From the NCBI RefSeq assembly GCF_019279795.1, contig NC_056737.1, forward strand, positions 41,393,472-41,457,471: DNA of 64,000 bases, in the 5' to 3' direction. Shown here piece after piece: positions 1 through 10,429 of this stretch. Positions within the stretch are counted from its first letter, which is position 1; every line of letters starts with the position of its first letter. The notes beneath the pieces were generated by a model. That model was not told the origin of the DNA, ran no database searches, and saw only the letters and a list, made by a program, of their open reading frames with translations. The stretch is from Protopterus annectens. Lineage: Eukaryota; Chordata; Ceratodontiformes; Protopteridae. The position numbers and the translations under genes are program-made.

Positions 1-1400
1 ATACACAAATATCAAAGTCTGTTTAGGACTATGGTTATGAAAATTATAATTTTTTTTCATATTTTGGTAAATAACTTGCAAGGGAGGATGCAATTGTGGC
101 AAGGGATACCTCATTTTGCAGTCAGTGTTAGTCCTTAAAACATGATAAAATAACTGATTCTGTATGCTGTACACATACACAGATGTCAAATTTTGTTTAG
201 GACTATGGTTATGAAAATTATAATTGTTTTCATATTTTGGTAAATAACTTTGCAAGGCAGCATGTCAGTGTGCTAAGTAATACCTAATTTTGAAGACTGG
301 ATTAATAGTTACAGCATGGTAAAATACCTGTGCCTGTATGCTGTACGCATGTACACATATCAAAGTTTGTTTAGGACTTACTTTATGTAAATTATGATTT
401 TTACAAATTTTGTTAGATAACTTTGGAAGGGAGGGTGCAATTGTGCCAAGGGATACCTCATTTTGCAGTCAGTGTTAGTCCTTACAACATGATCAAATAA
501 TTGTGTCTGTATGCTGTACGCATACACAGATATCAAAGTTTGTTTAGGACTATGGTTATGAAAATTATAATTTTTTTTCATATTTTGGTAAATAATTTTG
601 CAAGGGAGCATGTCAATGTCCTACGTAATACCTCATTTTGAAGACTGTATTAATAGTTACATCATGGTAAAAGAACTGTGTCTGTTTGGTGTACACATGT
701 ACAGATATCAAAGTTTGTTTAGCGTTAACTTTATGTAAATTATGATTTTTACAAATTTTGGTATATAACTTTGCAAGGGAGTATATAATTGTGCCAAGGG
801 ATACCTCATTTTGCAGTCAGTGTTAGTCCTTACAACATAATAAAATAACTGTGTCTGTAAGCTGTGCACATACACAGATATCAAAGTTTGTTTAGGACTA
901 TGGTTATGAAAATTATGAATTGTTTTCATATTTTGGTAAATATCTTTGCAAGGGAGTATGTCAATGTTCCAAGTAGTACCTCATTTTGAAGATAGTATTA
1001 CTCCTTACAACATGGTAAAAGAACTGTGTCTGCATGCTATACACATGCAGAGATATCACAGTTTGTTTAGCCTTGTAGGATTATGAAAATTATACATTTG
1101 CAATATTTCTCATTATTATGCCCATATCTATGCAAGGCAGCATGGTGGCAACACAAATGAGGCATCATTTTGAAGCTGACATTGAGCCACACAACTTGTA
1201 CACTGATATGTAGTCTCTGTCTGTTACAGGTGATGAAATATGATACTTTGTTTATTTATCAATTATGAGAAATATGATATTAATCATATTTCTGTGAATA
1301 TCTCTGTAACAGAGCATCACACATTAATGGTTAAGGTATCATTTTCAAGCTAACAGACATACAAATAAATTAATTACAAATTGTATGGATCTACATGGTA
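1..1400. repeat. ~174-bp satellite array with a 348-bp higher-order dimer
   Basis: The marker TTTAGGACTATGG or a variant recurs at about 24, 198, 370, 544, 718, 892 and 1067, a spacing of 172-175 bases. Units alternate. Odd units carry AATTGTGCCAAGGGATACC and TTTTGCAGTCAGTG; even units carry TGTCAATGT and TTTTGAAGACTG. The true repeat is therefore a dimer of about 348 bases. From about 1067 the units decay but remain recognisable to about 1380. The array continues off the left edge. Short reading frames inside it are artefacts of the repeat. Confidence 0.9.
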
Positions 1401-1446
1401 CATTCAACAAGATATTGTGATTTGTTGTAAACAAATATGCACAATA

Positions 1447-4328
1447 TGCACCTTTTCTTTCTGTGGTCCCGCCTACCTATTTCCTGCAACTCTCTTGTGT
1501 ACTCTCGTCCTGCCTGTCATCCCCTGAGAGTTTATTTCTACCCCTTCCTGTAACTAAGTCTCCCCTTTTACTGCCTTACACTGCGTAGGCTTCTGGCTGC
1601 TGTCCGCTCTATCCTGGCGTACTAGATCTAGTAGGCTTTACATGCTTGAGTCACTGCTCGCAGTTCTTGAGGATTTTGTTGCCCTGTATACTGTAATTAT
1701 TGACTGCAGTTTGCCGTTTTATCGTGGAATATATGCACTAAGCTTTATCAACACCACGCTATAGTGCTGGTTCTGTGTTTTATTCATGATTTGCTTTCCT
1801 AACGAAAGACTGTGTATTGAAGTGTATATATTTGACTGCTGAAAGGCTTGTTTCATATTTCATAGTTTTGAACCATTTGCTTACTGTATATTATACTGAT
1901 TAGTATAACTATGTTATTACCTTCTTGCCTAAACACTTGCTAGTCGCTTACTGCAGGCTTCAACTAGCTTGTATTTTCTCTCTGTTCACAGTGTATGTTA
2001 ATGGAGTTTTTAATGTATTTTTAAGTGCAGTTTTCTTTTAGGATACACTAACTGGCTATGTCGCTGTAGAGAACTGAGTAGCTACTCATAGTGTAACAGT
2101 CGTATTTCTTCTTCTGTTGCCTGGCGCTTTTACTTTGACTTGTTACTATATACTATATATATTACTATATACTTGTTGCTATATATATATAGCTTGTTTA
2201 CTTTGACTCTTTACTATATACAGTATTTTACTGTAGCTTACTTTATTTCCTACACCACGCCACCCTCGCAGAGCCTAGCCACATGCTCAGCTGGCGTTCT
2301 TCACTCCCGATACCCATTCACCATCGCAAAGCCCTGTAACTACAGGAGTTGCATTTAGATACCTTGTTAACCACTTTACAAGTGGTTTTTCGAGCTGGAA
2401 CTACCCTGAAATCTTTTCGCTCCTTAAGACCTCTATTATGTGGTAACTCTGCTTATCACTTAATTTGTGCTAAAAACACTACAGCAGTATAAACGGGGAT
2501 TTAAGCTCTAGCAACAGCTTATCTCTTGGAGGGTTTTAAATACCCTCTTATCGTCTAGCTTACTTAAACCTCTAATTGTATGTTAATTACCACTCACCAG
2601 TTACTTGCGCTAATCCACTGTAGTAGTAGAAACAGGGAATTAAGCGACTTTAACAGCTTAACTCTTGATGGTTTTAAATTGCACCTGCAGATGCTAGATG
2701 TTAAAGGCTTTTAAGCGGTAGCTATTTATTTGCTGCTGATGCCCCTGTAAATCCCTTATTTTATCCTCTATGATCTATGCTAGTTTATTTTACAATATAT
2801 TTTGTAATTATTTGCACTATCTACTACACTAATTTTTTATTTCTTTTCCTATTACTGACTTACTGAAACCTCAGAGTTTATTTTAATGATGAAAGATAAC
2901 TGAGAAGCTGGTTTACAAATCTCATACAATTTACTCTCCAGCATATTGTTATTTTACATGTACTGACATCACTGTATTAATGCAATGAGCTAATGCTTAT
3001 CAATAGGCTACCTTACTTCAACTATTAAATAGAGTATAAGTATTAGATTGGTAATTATTTTGTTCCTTCAACTGCTTTTTTGTTGGAACTTTTTTTCTCT
3101 CATGCTAATACCTGTGTTAACTCTGTTCTTTTTTTTCCTTCTTTTTATCTGCCTGCCTGTCCCCAAAGTTACCAGCTGAACTATACTGTTTCCAGTCTTC
3201 TTGTAAATCCTCCTGGTGCCGGAAGAACCTGCCAACCCTCTTGTGATTGATTGAAACTGCCTGTCCTATACTGTACCCTCTACCAAGGAAAGAAAGTAGG
3301 TTCTGGGCATAGATTTGTTTGCAAATTAGGCTCCTGTTCTGGTATTCCTATAAGGGTCTTATAGTTTGCCTGTGCATGAGTCTCTAGCAGCCAGTACCTG
3401 CCCTTCTTAGCCCCCCCTCTCCCACCCTTCGTATGCTCAACTCTCCTACTTTTTAATTATTTTCTCTTCTCCCTCACACCCCTCTTGGTCTTATTCTATA
3501 TTTCTCTGTTTCTCTCTCTTTTTATCTGCGCTATCTTACAGGTAGCTCCCTCCCGTCTGTTTCTGTTGTTTTCTATGCTGTTCCCTTTTGGCTCCAACTA
3601 GCCCTTTCATCTGTTACAATAGTACTCTGTCTTCCCTATTCCTTTTAACCTCTATCCTAGCCTCACTCTCTGTCTGTCCCCTATCTCTCTGATTTGCTCT
3701 ATTCCTTGTAAACTGCCTACTTTCCTTGTTAACTTAGACCTGCTCCTCCTCTAGTTTGACTGTATGTTCACATACTGATTTTAACCTGTCTGTGCTTTAT
3801 CTTCTCCCTGGAACACTGGTCTCTACTTTACCTTCTTTTTCTCACTATGTACCTCTCTCACCTTACTTACCTGCATTTTTGATTGTCTCCTTTCCCATCT
3901 CTCCTTCAGCTGTTTCTTCCTGCTTCATTCACCCTGCGGGCTCACTCCGCTCCTCTCCCTACCCCCAATTCCCACCCACCCCCAGGGGTCCTACTCTTAT
4001 ACCTCTCTGAACACACCCCCTACTTCTTTCTTCCAATATCTTACCCTGCTTTATCCTGCTCCTCTGTTAACCACACCCCTTACCACCACCTCCCCTCATA
4101 CCTCTTTCCTTCCAAAATCCCTCCCTTATATCTGACCTCACAGCTCTATACTTGTCGTCTACTTCATTTTTATTTTTTATTTTTCTCTTACACTACCCTT
4201 TTACACCCTCTTACTACCTCTTACTGACCCTCTTTCACTCCTCCCTCTCCTATTAGGTTTTATATCATTTCTCCTATCTTAGCCACTTCTAGTACCTTCC
4301 TTAACTCCTACTATAATACTCTCTAATT
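1447..4328 (+). other. Leader region of the L2-type LINE, G-poor, no clear ORF1
   Basis: This 2.9-kb stretch precedes ORF2. From about 3400 it is almost pure C/T/A with very little G, a bias shared by the coding part and by the 3' UTR at 7540-7720. Open frames here (3756-4010, 3883-4227) are low-complexity Pro/Ser/Leu strings, and I see no ORF1 domain. Two diverged copies of a ~150-base unit lie at about 2405-2560 and 2561-2715; both contain a TTTAAGC/TTAAGC block, AACAGCTTA and GGGTTTTAAAT/TGGTTTTAAAT. The unit could be a promoter monomer. Whether all 2.9 kb belongs to the LINE is inferred from composition and from the flanking satellite. Confidence 0.5.
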
Positions 4329-4706
4329 ATGCCTCCCAACTTCCTTACTATGCCCACACTTACAGTTCCACTCCTTACCATCCTGTTCTCTGCATACCTT
4401 CTTACCTTCTTTGAAAGCCCTCTTTCTGCCCACTCCATCTACCCCAACAAACACACCTCAACTCTTATAAATACTTCTCCCATTTTACACTCCAACATTA
4501 CCTTTAACCCCAACTATCTCTTACCTAAATACCACAGACTCTCCCACCTTAAGTATGTCTATCCTACCAATAAGAAACTACAAATCTTTCTAAAGAACTA
4601 TTTAATAACCAAACCTAATCTTCTTACATTACAAGATGGAGACATCCACCCTAATCCTGGGCCAGCTTATCCCTCTCCCAAAACTAATAGACCTAAAAAA
4701 AAATGA
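4329..4706 (+). CDS. LINE ORF2 N-terminal segment ending in a 2A-like GDIHPNPGP
   Basis: This is a 125-codon frame. Residues 8-30 (MPTLTVPLLTILF then SAYLLTFFES) are strongly hydrophobic, like a signal peptide or membrane segment. The middle is Asn/Ser/Tyr/Lys-rich. Residues 104-112 read GDIHPNPGP, at 4638-4664. The viral 2A ribosome-skipping consensus is D(V/I)ExNPGP, and 2A-like motifs are known upstream of the endonuclease in several CR1/L2-superfamily LINEs. Here E is replaced by H. The endonuclease lies immediately downstream in another frame. The switch coincides with a run of nine A at 4695-4703, so one extra A (mutation or sequencing error) probably separates pieces of one ORF2. Translation probably starts at Met1 or Met8. 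If the motif works, it would release this N-terminal peptide from the enzyme. Confidence 0.7.
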   Translation: MPPNFLTMPTLTVPLLTILFSAYLLTFFESPLSAHSIYPNKHTSTLINTSPILHSNITFNPNYLLPKYHRLSHLKYVYPTNKKLQIFLKNYLITKPNLLTLQDGDIHPNPGPAYPSPKTNRPKKK

Positions 4707-5597
4707 CTCCCTCCTTATAGGACACCTAAACATTCATAGTATAAATAACAAAATAGCTCAATTACATGCCCTCCTAGATATTCATTCATTTGATATTCTC
4801 TTCCTCTCAGAGACCTGGCTCAAACCAGAAACAAAAGACACTGAGATCACACCCCAAGGATATAGCATAATAAGACTTGACTGACCAAAACGTAAAGGTG
4901 GTGGAGTAGCAATTATTTTTAAGAATCAGCTTAATATCTCTACTCTTCCAGCTTATCCTACCCCAGATTGCAAAGTAGAAGCCATCATAACAAAACTCCA
5001 AATAAACACCAAGAAATCCCTTTACATTATCTGCATCTACTTACCACCAGGAAACAATATACCCATACTAGAACCCTTTCTCAGCTGGGTATCTACTACT
5101 TACCCCAAGAAACTATAATTCTAGGTGACATCAATGTTGACTGGAACACTATCAATGCAGATAATCCTTCCTCTCATATGAACCTATATGGTTTCACCCA
5201 GACTATTACTTCAACCACTAGAATCAACAAGCCTAGCAATAAAGAGAGTATTTTAGACTGGATACTCATAAACAAAGTCAAACAAGCCTACAAAGCAGGA
5301 ACCCTGCCTGATGATATAAGTGATCATGCTTTGACCTTTATCACTAGAGAAAGAACTGATTTCCCAAACCTCCCTAACATTCAAAAAATACACTCTACTA
5401 AACATTTTAATATAGACCTATTTCAAAATGAACTCAGCAAATGCAACTGGAGCCCCTTAAAATCTCTTCCCCTTGAAAATGCAGTATCATACTTTAATAC
5501 CACTTTTTTATCCATTCTCAACAAACATGCTCCTGAACGCACCATCAGAATGAAACCCAATATTGCCCATGGCTCTCTAAAGAAACTAAAAAGCTAA
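4636..5597 (+). pseudogene. LINE AP-type endonuclease domain (L2-type ORF2), broken
   Basis: The domain cuts target DNA to prime reverse transcription. Visible landmarks in order are GHLNIHSINN (N-terminal strand), FLSETWL (catalytic Glu), GGGVAIIF, IYLPPG, ILGDINVDW (catalytic Asp and metal site), LDWILIN and SDHALTF (terminal Asp-His). These are the standard exonuclease/endonuclease/phosphatase motifs of CR1/L2 LINEs. The reading moves between frames near 5100 and 5565 and meets one TGA at 4882, so the copy cannot be translated as is. It follows the 2A-like segment and runs directly into the reverse transcriptase. Confidence 0.8.
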
Positions 5598-7531
5598 TTC
5601 TCTCCAGAAATAAAGTCTGGGCCAAATGGAGAAGCCACAGAAATTCCCTTGACCTTCCTCATTTCCGCCAACTTAGAAACTCGACTAAAAAAGCAATAAT
5701 TACTGACAAAAAAACCTTCTACTGCAAACTTCAACAAACTCATCATAACAATCCCAAACAGTTTTGGTCATCTATTAATAGACTCCTTTCCCCAGGAACA
5801 TCCAAAACTCCCACCCCTCTTAATGCCAACCCAGACACTCCCCACGTCACTGCAAATGCTTTCAACTCTTTTTTTACTGACACTATTCTATCACTAGCTA
5901 GACAACTTAGCACTAATAACTCCTGCCCACCTATAAACCAAAGACACCCTTCAAATAACTTTAAAATACAACCTATTCCTACATCTTTCATCTCTAGACT
6001 TATTCACAAACTGAAGCCTTGTACCCCTTCTGCTGACAAGCTCCCTTCACTTTTTCTCCAAAAAGCTGCCAAAGAAATTGCATATCCAGTATCTATACTT
6101 ATAAACAGGACAATCCAAGAGGGAACCATCCCAGACATCTGGAAAATATCCCATATTATCCCTTTACATAAAGGTGGAAATTCCATTGAGTACTCAAACT
6201 ATAAACCAATTGCCCTCCTTTCTCCTTTAGCAAAAATAATGGAAAAATGTATTCACCAACAACTTTTACAGCATCTCTCTCAAAACAACATAATAGCAAA
6301 CTGTCAACACAGTTTTAGACCACATCACAGTACTACCACTGCTCTCCTATCGTTTGTAGATACTATCAATAGGAACCGCAACGACAACCTTCTCTCTTCT
6401 GCTCTCTTCATTGACCTCTCTAAAGCTTTTGATATGGTCAACCACTCCATTTTAATTAACACTCTTACATCCCTCTCCTTTGATAATCTTGCCATTAACT
6501 GGTTTACATCCTACCTTAGCAATAGACAACAAGCAGTTCGTTGGGAAAACCAAATTTCCTCACTCACACCCGTTTCCATCACTGTACCTCAGGGCTCCAT
6601 TCTAGGACCTCTACTCTTCTCCCTGTTCATCAATGATCTTCACTTAGCAATCCCTCAAGCAACCTGCATTCAATATGCAGATGACTCCACCCTTATCTGC
6701 TCTGCTTCATCTCCTAATGAACTTTCATCTATTACTCAAAATGTCTTCAGCACAGTAGAAACTTGGTTCACCAGACGCAACCTCCTCCTCAATGCCAAAA
6801 AAACTAAACTACTCCTTTTCTCTCCTAGCACTAGGTCCACTCTCTTGGACTTCACCATCTCCTCAAATAATGCCACTCTCATTACTCCTGATCCAACAAC
6901 AAAATTATTAGGAATAACAATTGATAACAACCTCTCCTTTGATCAGCATATCAACAACACCATTAAAACAGTCAATAGAAAAATAGGAAGCCTATATAGA
7001 ATTAAACCTTTCCTAACATCATCATCCAGAGCCAAGATTGCCCACTCCCATATTTTGTCAACTCTTCTTTACGCCTCACCAATTTTTACTAACCTTAGGA
7101 AAGCCAACCTTAACAAACTGGCTACTTGCTACAACAACATTGCCCATTTTGCCACTAGTAACCCTTTTAGAACTCATCACTGTATTAACCTGAAACGTCT
7201 AGGCTGGCTTGAACTACAAAACCTTCTGTTAATCCCTCAACTCGCTATTTCCCATAAAATTTTATACCAACCCAACAAAACCCCTATACTTTCTAAACTT
7301 TTAATCCCTTATAACAACCTAAACTCCCTTCGCTCTTCCAGTAAACTTATGGCTACTATAACAAAGACTAATAATTCTGCCGGTGACTCTCTATTCAATA
7401 ATACTGTAGGAAGGAACTGGAATCTGCTTCCTAGCGATATAACACTTACCACATCTCTGCCTCTCTTTAAACATAAAATTAAAGATTACTTCCAAAGCCA
7501 CTGGCTCTGTTCCTGTTCAAAACCTGACTAA
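5567..7531 (+). CDS. LINE reverse transcriptase (L2-type ORF2 C-terminal part)
   Basis: One frame stays open from about 5567 to the stop at 7531, roughly 655 codons; the first in-frame ATG in the RT is at 6239. The linker carries ...FWSSINRLL and FISRLIHKLKP. The RT then shows IWKISHIIPLHKGG, YKPIALLSPLAKIMEK, FRPHHSTTTALL, FIDLSKAFDMVNHSIL (first catalytic Asp), VPQGSILGPLLFSLFINDL, QYADDSTLI (catalytic YADD) and KLLGITIDNNLSF (thumb). The C-terminus, WNLLPSDI...LFKHKIKDYF, is typical of L2/CR1 proteins. It copies LINE RNA at the nicked target in the nucleus. All catalytic motifs are present. It is out of frame with the last part of the endonuclease. Confidence 0.88.
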   Translation, partial: PWLSKETKKLILSRNKVWAKWRSHRNSLDLPHFRQLRNSTKKAIITDKKTFYCKLQQTHHNNPKQFWSSINRLLSPGTSKTPTPLNANPDTPHVTANAFNSFFTDTILSLARQLSTNNSCPPINQRHPSNNFKIQPIPTSFISRLIHKLKPCTPSADKLPSLFLQKAAKEIAYPVSILINRTIQEGTIPDIWKISHIIPLHKGGNSIEYSNYKPIALLSPLAKIMEKCIHQQLLQHLSQNNIIANCQHSFRPHHSTTTALLSFVDTINRNRNDNLLSSALFIDLSKAFDMVNHSILINTLTSLSFDNLAINWFTSYLSNRQQAVRWENQISSLTPVSITVPQGSILGPLLFSLFINDLHLAIPQATCIQYADDSTLICSASSPNELSSITQNVFSTVETWFTRRNLLLNAKKTKLLLFSPSTRSTLLDFTISSNNATLITPDPTTKLLGITIDNNLSFDQHINNTIKTVNRKIGSLYRIKPFLTSSSRAKIAHSHILSTLLYASPIFTNLRKANLNKLATCYNNIAHFATSNPFRTHHCINLKRLGWLELQNLLLIPQLAISHKILYQPNKTPILSKLLIPYNNLNSLRSSSKLMATITKTNNSAGDSLFNNTVGRNWNLLPSDITLTTSLPLFKHKIKDYFQSHWLCSCSKPD

Positions 7532-8050
7532 TCTTTTACCTCCTCTGCACTTTCCTACTACTCTGCACTTTCCTACTACTTTACTTTCCCTCTCTCTTTA
7601 CTGAATCTGCTTCAGTCTACCTCCTTTTACAGTTTTTTGTTTCTTCTTTCCTCTATGCTAATCTCTCTCAACTTTCCCTTCTCTTTTCTTAAACTGCTTC
7701 CCTTCCTCCTCTCCTACTATAGTGCTTCTATTTCTCCTTTTGTTACTAAGATTAGTTCTATATAATATTATAAGTCAATTTTGCTCTCTGTTTTGTGCCT
7801 TGTTCTTGATGTTATTACAGCTAATTAATGTTATTCTTAGAAATGTGATTCTCTTCATGTATATATCTGTTATTGGGTACTATATTTTTTATTATTTGTC
7901 TTTTCATCTATGATGATTTGTCCATTTTCTTATTTATTGTAACTTTTTTGGTTAAAATTTGTGTGGAGCTTTTCTCCCCGGGCCTCTACTGAAAATGGAA
8001 ATGTATCCAGCTAGACTAGCCCGGTCAACAAATGTAAAATAAAAATAAAC
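7532..8050 (+). other. 3' UTR and tail of the L2-type LINE
   Basis: A pyrimidine-rich stretch (7540-7720) is followed by the conserved end block GGAGCTTTTCTCC...GGGCCTCTACTGAAAATGG at about 7967-8000. Then come an ACTAGCCCGGTCAACAAA segment and an AATAAA-rich tail. GGGCCT and the downstream CCCGG can pair, so the end block may form the stem-loop recognised by the reverse transcriptase. The 39-base reading frame ORFs in this stretch are not meaningful. Confidence 0.7.
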
Positions 8051-8239
8051 AATATTAGCATTCCTTGGCAAATATTTAATAATGGCTTAGATATGCACAA
8101 TCAACATTTATACTGTTGGAAAGGTCAGTGTCTGCTGAACAACTTTCACGTTTACATTTTTAGTCTAGCTCTTATGGTTAAAGAGTTATAAACATTTGTT
8201 TTCTGTATGGTATTACAAATGGATTTTCTGAAAATGAGC

Positions 8240-10330
8240 TAAGGCTGCACTGTTGCTCCCATGGTGGAAGTAAGCAGGCAGCATTTTCTGAGCTTCTCTG
8301 GAGTGAATGAGTTAAAGTTGCTAAATAGAGGATACACCTTCATTCCATCACAAAGGGCTAAGATTACTGACACGCTACTTGATTTATAGTTGTTTCTACG
8401 GAAATTAAATCTTAAATTGTTGCATAGTGACAAGGATGATGAGGATATATCCACACTTAGCACACTTGAAACAGATAGATTCATTCCTAAAAAAGGAAGT
8501 GTCTTTAATCCAATTTTGAACAACACCCTATCCACTTTCCAGAGTGTCTGTGAGCATGAAGTTAGATGTCTTTTACAGCAACCTAATGTATTTAAATGGT
8601 ACAACCTTTCCCAGACAGAACAACTTGCCCTTACAGAGCTTAGTCAGGACAGAACTTTATGTATTATGAAAGCTGACAAAAGCACCAGACTAGTTTTAAT
8701 GGAAACAGAGGACTATATCAACATTATAGAAAACATGATAGTTGATCATCATTTTTAGAAAACTGTATCTCTAAAAGAAGTTAACAAGCATTTTGCAGTT
8801 ATTGACAGGATGCTAAAAACACTTCAGTTTGTATATCTGCAAGTAAATAACCTGTGCCTTGGCAAGTTATTTGGCATTCCAAAAATCCACAAAGTCCCAG
8901 TGAATTCACCATTCAGATTAATTATTTCAAATAAATGTACCAAGACAGAGAACATTTCAGAATACCTAGAAAGATCCCTTGGTACAGGCCAACAGATTTT
9001 ACATTAAGGATTCTTGGGACTTTCTTAATGTGTTACATCATTCACAACTGGATTTGTCTAAATGTATTCTTGTGACTCTTGACATTGTAGCATTTTTCTT
9101 TATTACAAGTACAGAACAGTGACACTAAGGGCATGTTTACTTGCAACAAATGTATAGTATGTCAGTACATTTATACTGGCTCTGAGTTCAGGTTTCAGTA
9201 GGGGTACCCTCACCATCTTGTGTCCAGAGTGCAGGAGGAAGTTATTTATAAATGGGAGAGCTGTGTATATGTTCCATTATTGTCCAGTAACATCATTGTG
9301 TCTATGTCTGATACAAGTATGGTCTCTGATCACAACCAGTATTTTATTGCAAATGTCAGCGAATCTGGAGATGGTAATGAACAATGGGAAATGGTTAGTA
9401 ACAGTCCGCTGAATGTCAACAATTCCAAGAGTGTGGTTTGTCCTTTTGTAACCACCTATAGTAGTAACAGCTATATCATTTCTGACATACTAAATAAAAA
9501 TTGTAACATCATTAAAAATTATGTTGATATGGTGGACTTATTGGGGCAATGACCTAATATTGTATATAGAAGGGGTCCTGATATAAAAAACTTTTTGGAA
9601 AGAGAGAAACAGCTCGGTGAAAGTGGTAAAATGACCCCATGTGGTATGTGTAATCAGTGTTGTCATGTATTTTCTGGTTCACAAATTAAAGTAGCTAACA
9701 AGACATAAGGGGAAGGTACAGCTGGTACACACAGGCTGTGGTTTACATTACATTTTGCTTACAGTGTTCTGCTTTCTACGTGGGTAAAACCCAGCGCAAA
9801 CTAGCTCAAAGAATTTATGAGCATTTTTATGAGGTTTCAACCAAGATAGAATCCAATGCACTATTTAGACATCTTAAGATATTTTCAGATCATGTTTTTA
9901 AATTTGTAGTGGTGAATCAGGTTAAAAGGGATTCTAGGGGAGTCCCTGGAAAGTATTTTTAGAACCAAAGGAAACCTGGTTGCAAGTGTTTTTAAATGCA
10001 AGCTTTCCCCCAGTTTAAATGGTGTAATTTACATTTACAGTTTACTAAAGTTAAAGGTTTATCACAGGTAATATTCCTGTCAGTTTAGGTAAAGGTTGTA
10101 ACAGCAGAGAGATATATATGCATGTATATACATATATATTTTTTTCCAGAATAAAAATGGTTAAAATGCTTAGGGCATTATTCTAGTGTTTCATTGGTCT
10201 AAAGGTTTTGAATTTGCTGATGTCATGTATAAACTGAGTGTGTTTTTTAAAATACTTTTGTCTGAGGAAGTTTGGAGATTGTTCTAAACAAACGCGCTTA
10301 CAATAAATGGTTTTATCTTGATTCAGCTTG
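8240..10330 (+). mobile_element. Penelope-like element, broken, plus strand (PLE-1)
   Basis: PLEs carry a reverse transcriptase fused to a GIY-YIG nuclease. Visible in order are an N-terminal region at 8390-8758 (FLRKLNLKLLHSD, KADKSTRLVLMETEDYI), the RT fingers at 8860-9007 (LFGIPKIHKVPVNSPFRLI, the PLE hallmark) and an RT fragment at 9005-9090 (LVTLDIVAFF). The RT palm is missing. A thumb/linker follows at 9430-9600 (CPFVTTYSSNS, IVYRRGPDIKNFL), then a Cys cluster (CGMCNQC) near 9640 and the GIY-YIG core at 9738-9962 (AFYVGKTQRKLAQRI-EH). A hammerhead-like 3' end lies at 10258-10303. It is clearly a fossil with a large internal loss and several further breaks. Confidence 0.85.
10258..10303 (+). 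ncRNA. Degenerate hammerhead-like motif at the PLE-1 3' end
   Basis: TTGT / CTGAGGA / hairpin GTTTGG...CTAAAC / AAAC / GCGC / TT / ACAA. Stem I (TTGT with ACAA) and the six-base-pair stem II still pair. The GAAA core element has changed to a form lacking its G, so this copy is probably inactive. It matches better-preserved motifs at 11735-11784, 35044-35100 and 57933-57992. Confidence 0.45.
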
Positions 10331-10429
10331 TTTGACTGAGCTGGATTTTCCAGTACTGGTTTATTCCATTTTGTTTTCTTCTGCTGTGCTGCCTTTTTAC
10401 TGAGGTTCCTGGTTTGTTGGTGTTTGTTT

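Larger units (their letters stand above)
1447..8050 (+). mobile_element. Nearly full-length L2-type non-LTR retrotransposon (LINE)
   Basis: A G-poor leader is followed by an N-terminal reading frame, an AP-type endonuclease, a reverse transcriptase and a 3' UTR. The UTR ends in a GGAGCTTTTCTCC...GGGCCTC block and an AAATAAA-rich tail. The same 3' end recurs at 23.66-24.01 kb, and more distantly at 37.3 and 38.25 kb. The reverse transcriptase (FIDLSKAFD, VPQGSILGPLLF, YADD) and short A-rich tail fit the L2 group of the CR1 superfamily. The 5' limit is inferred: ACAATAT occurs at about 1440-1446 and again at the 3' end, a possible 7-bp target duplication. I see about four disruptions of ORF2, so the copy is broken but fairly young. 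Confidence 0.8.
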
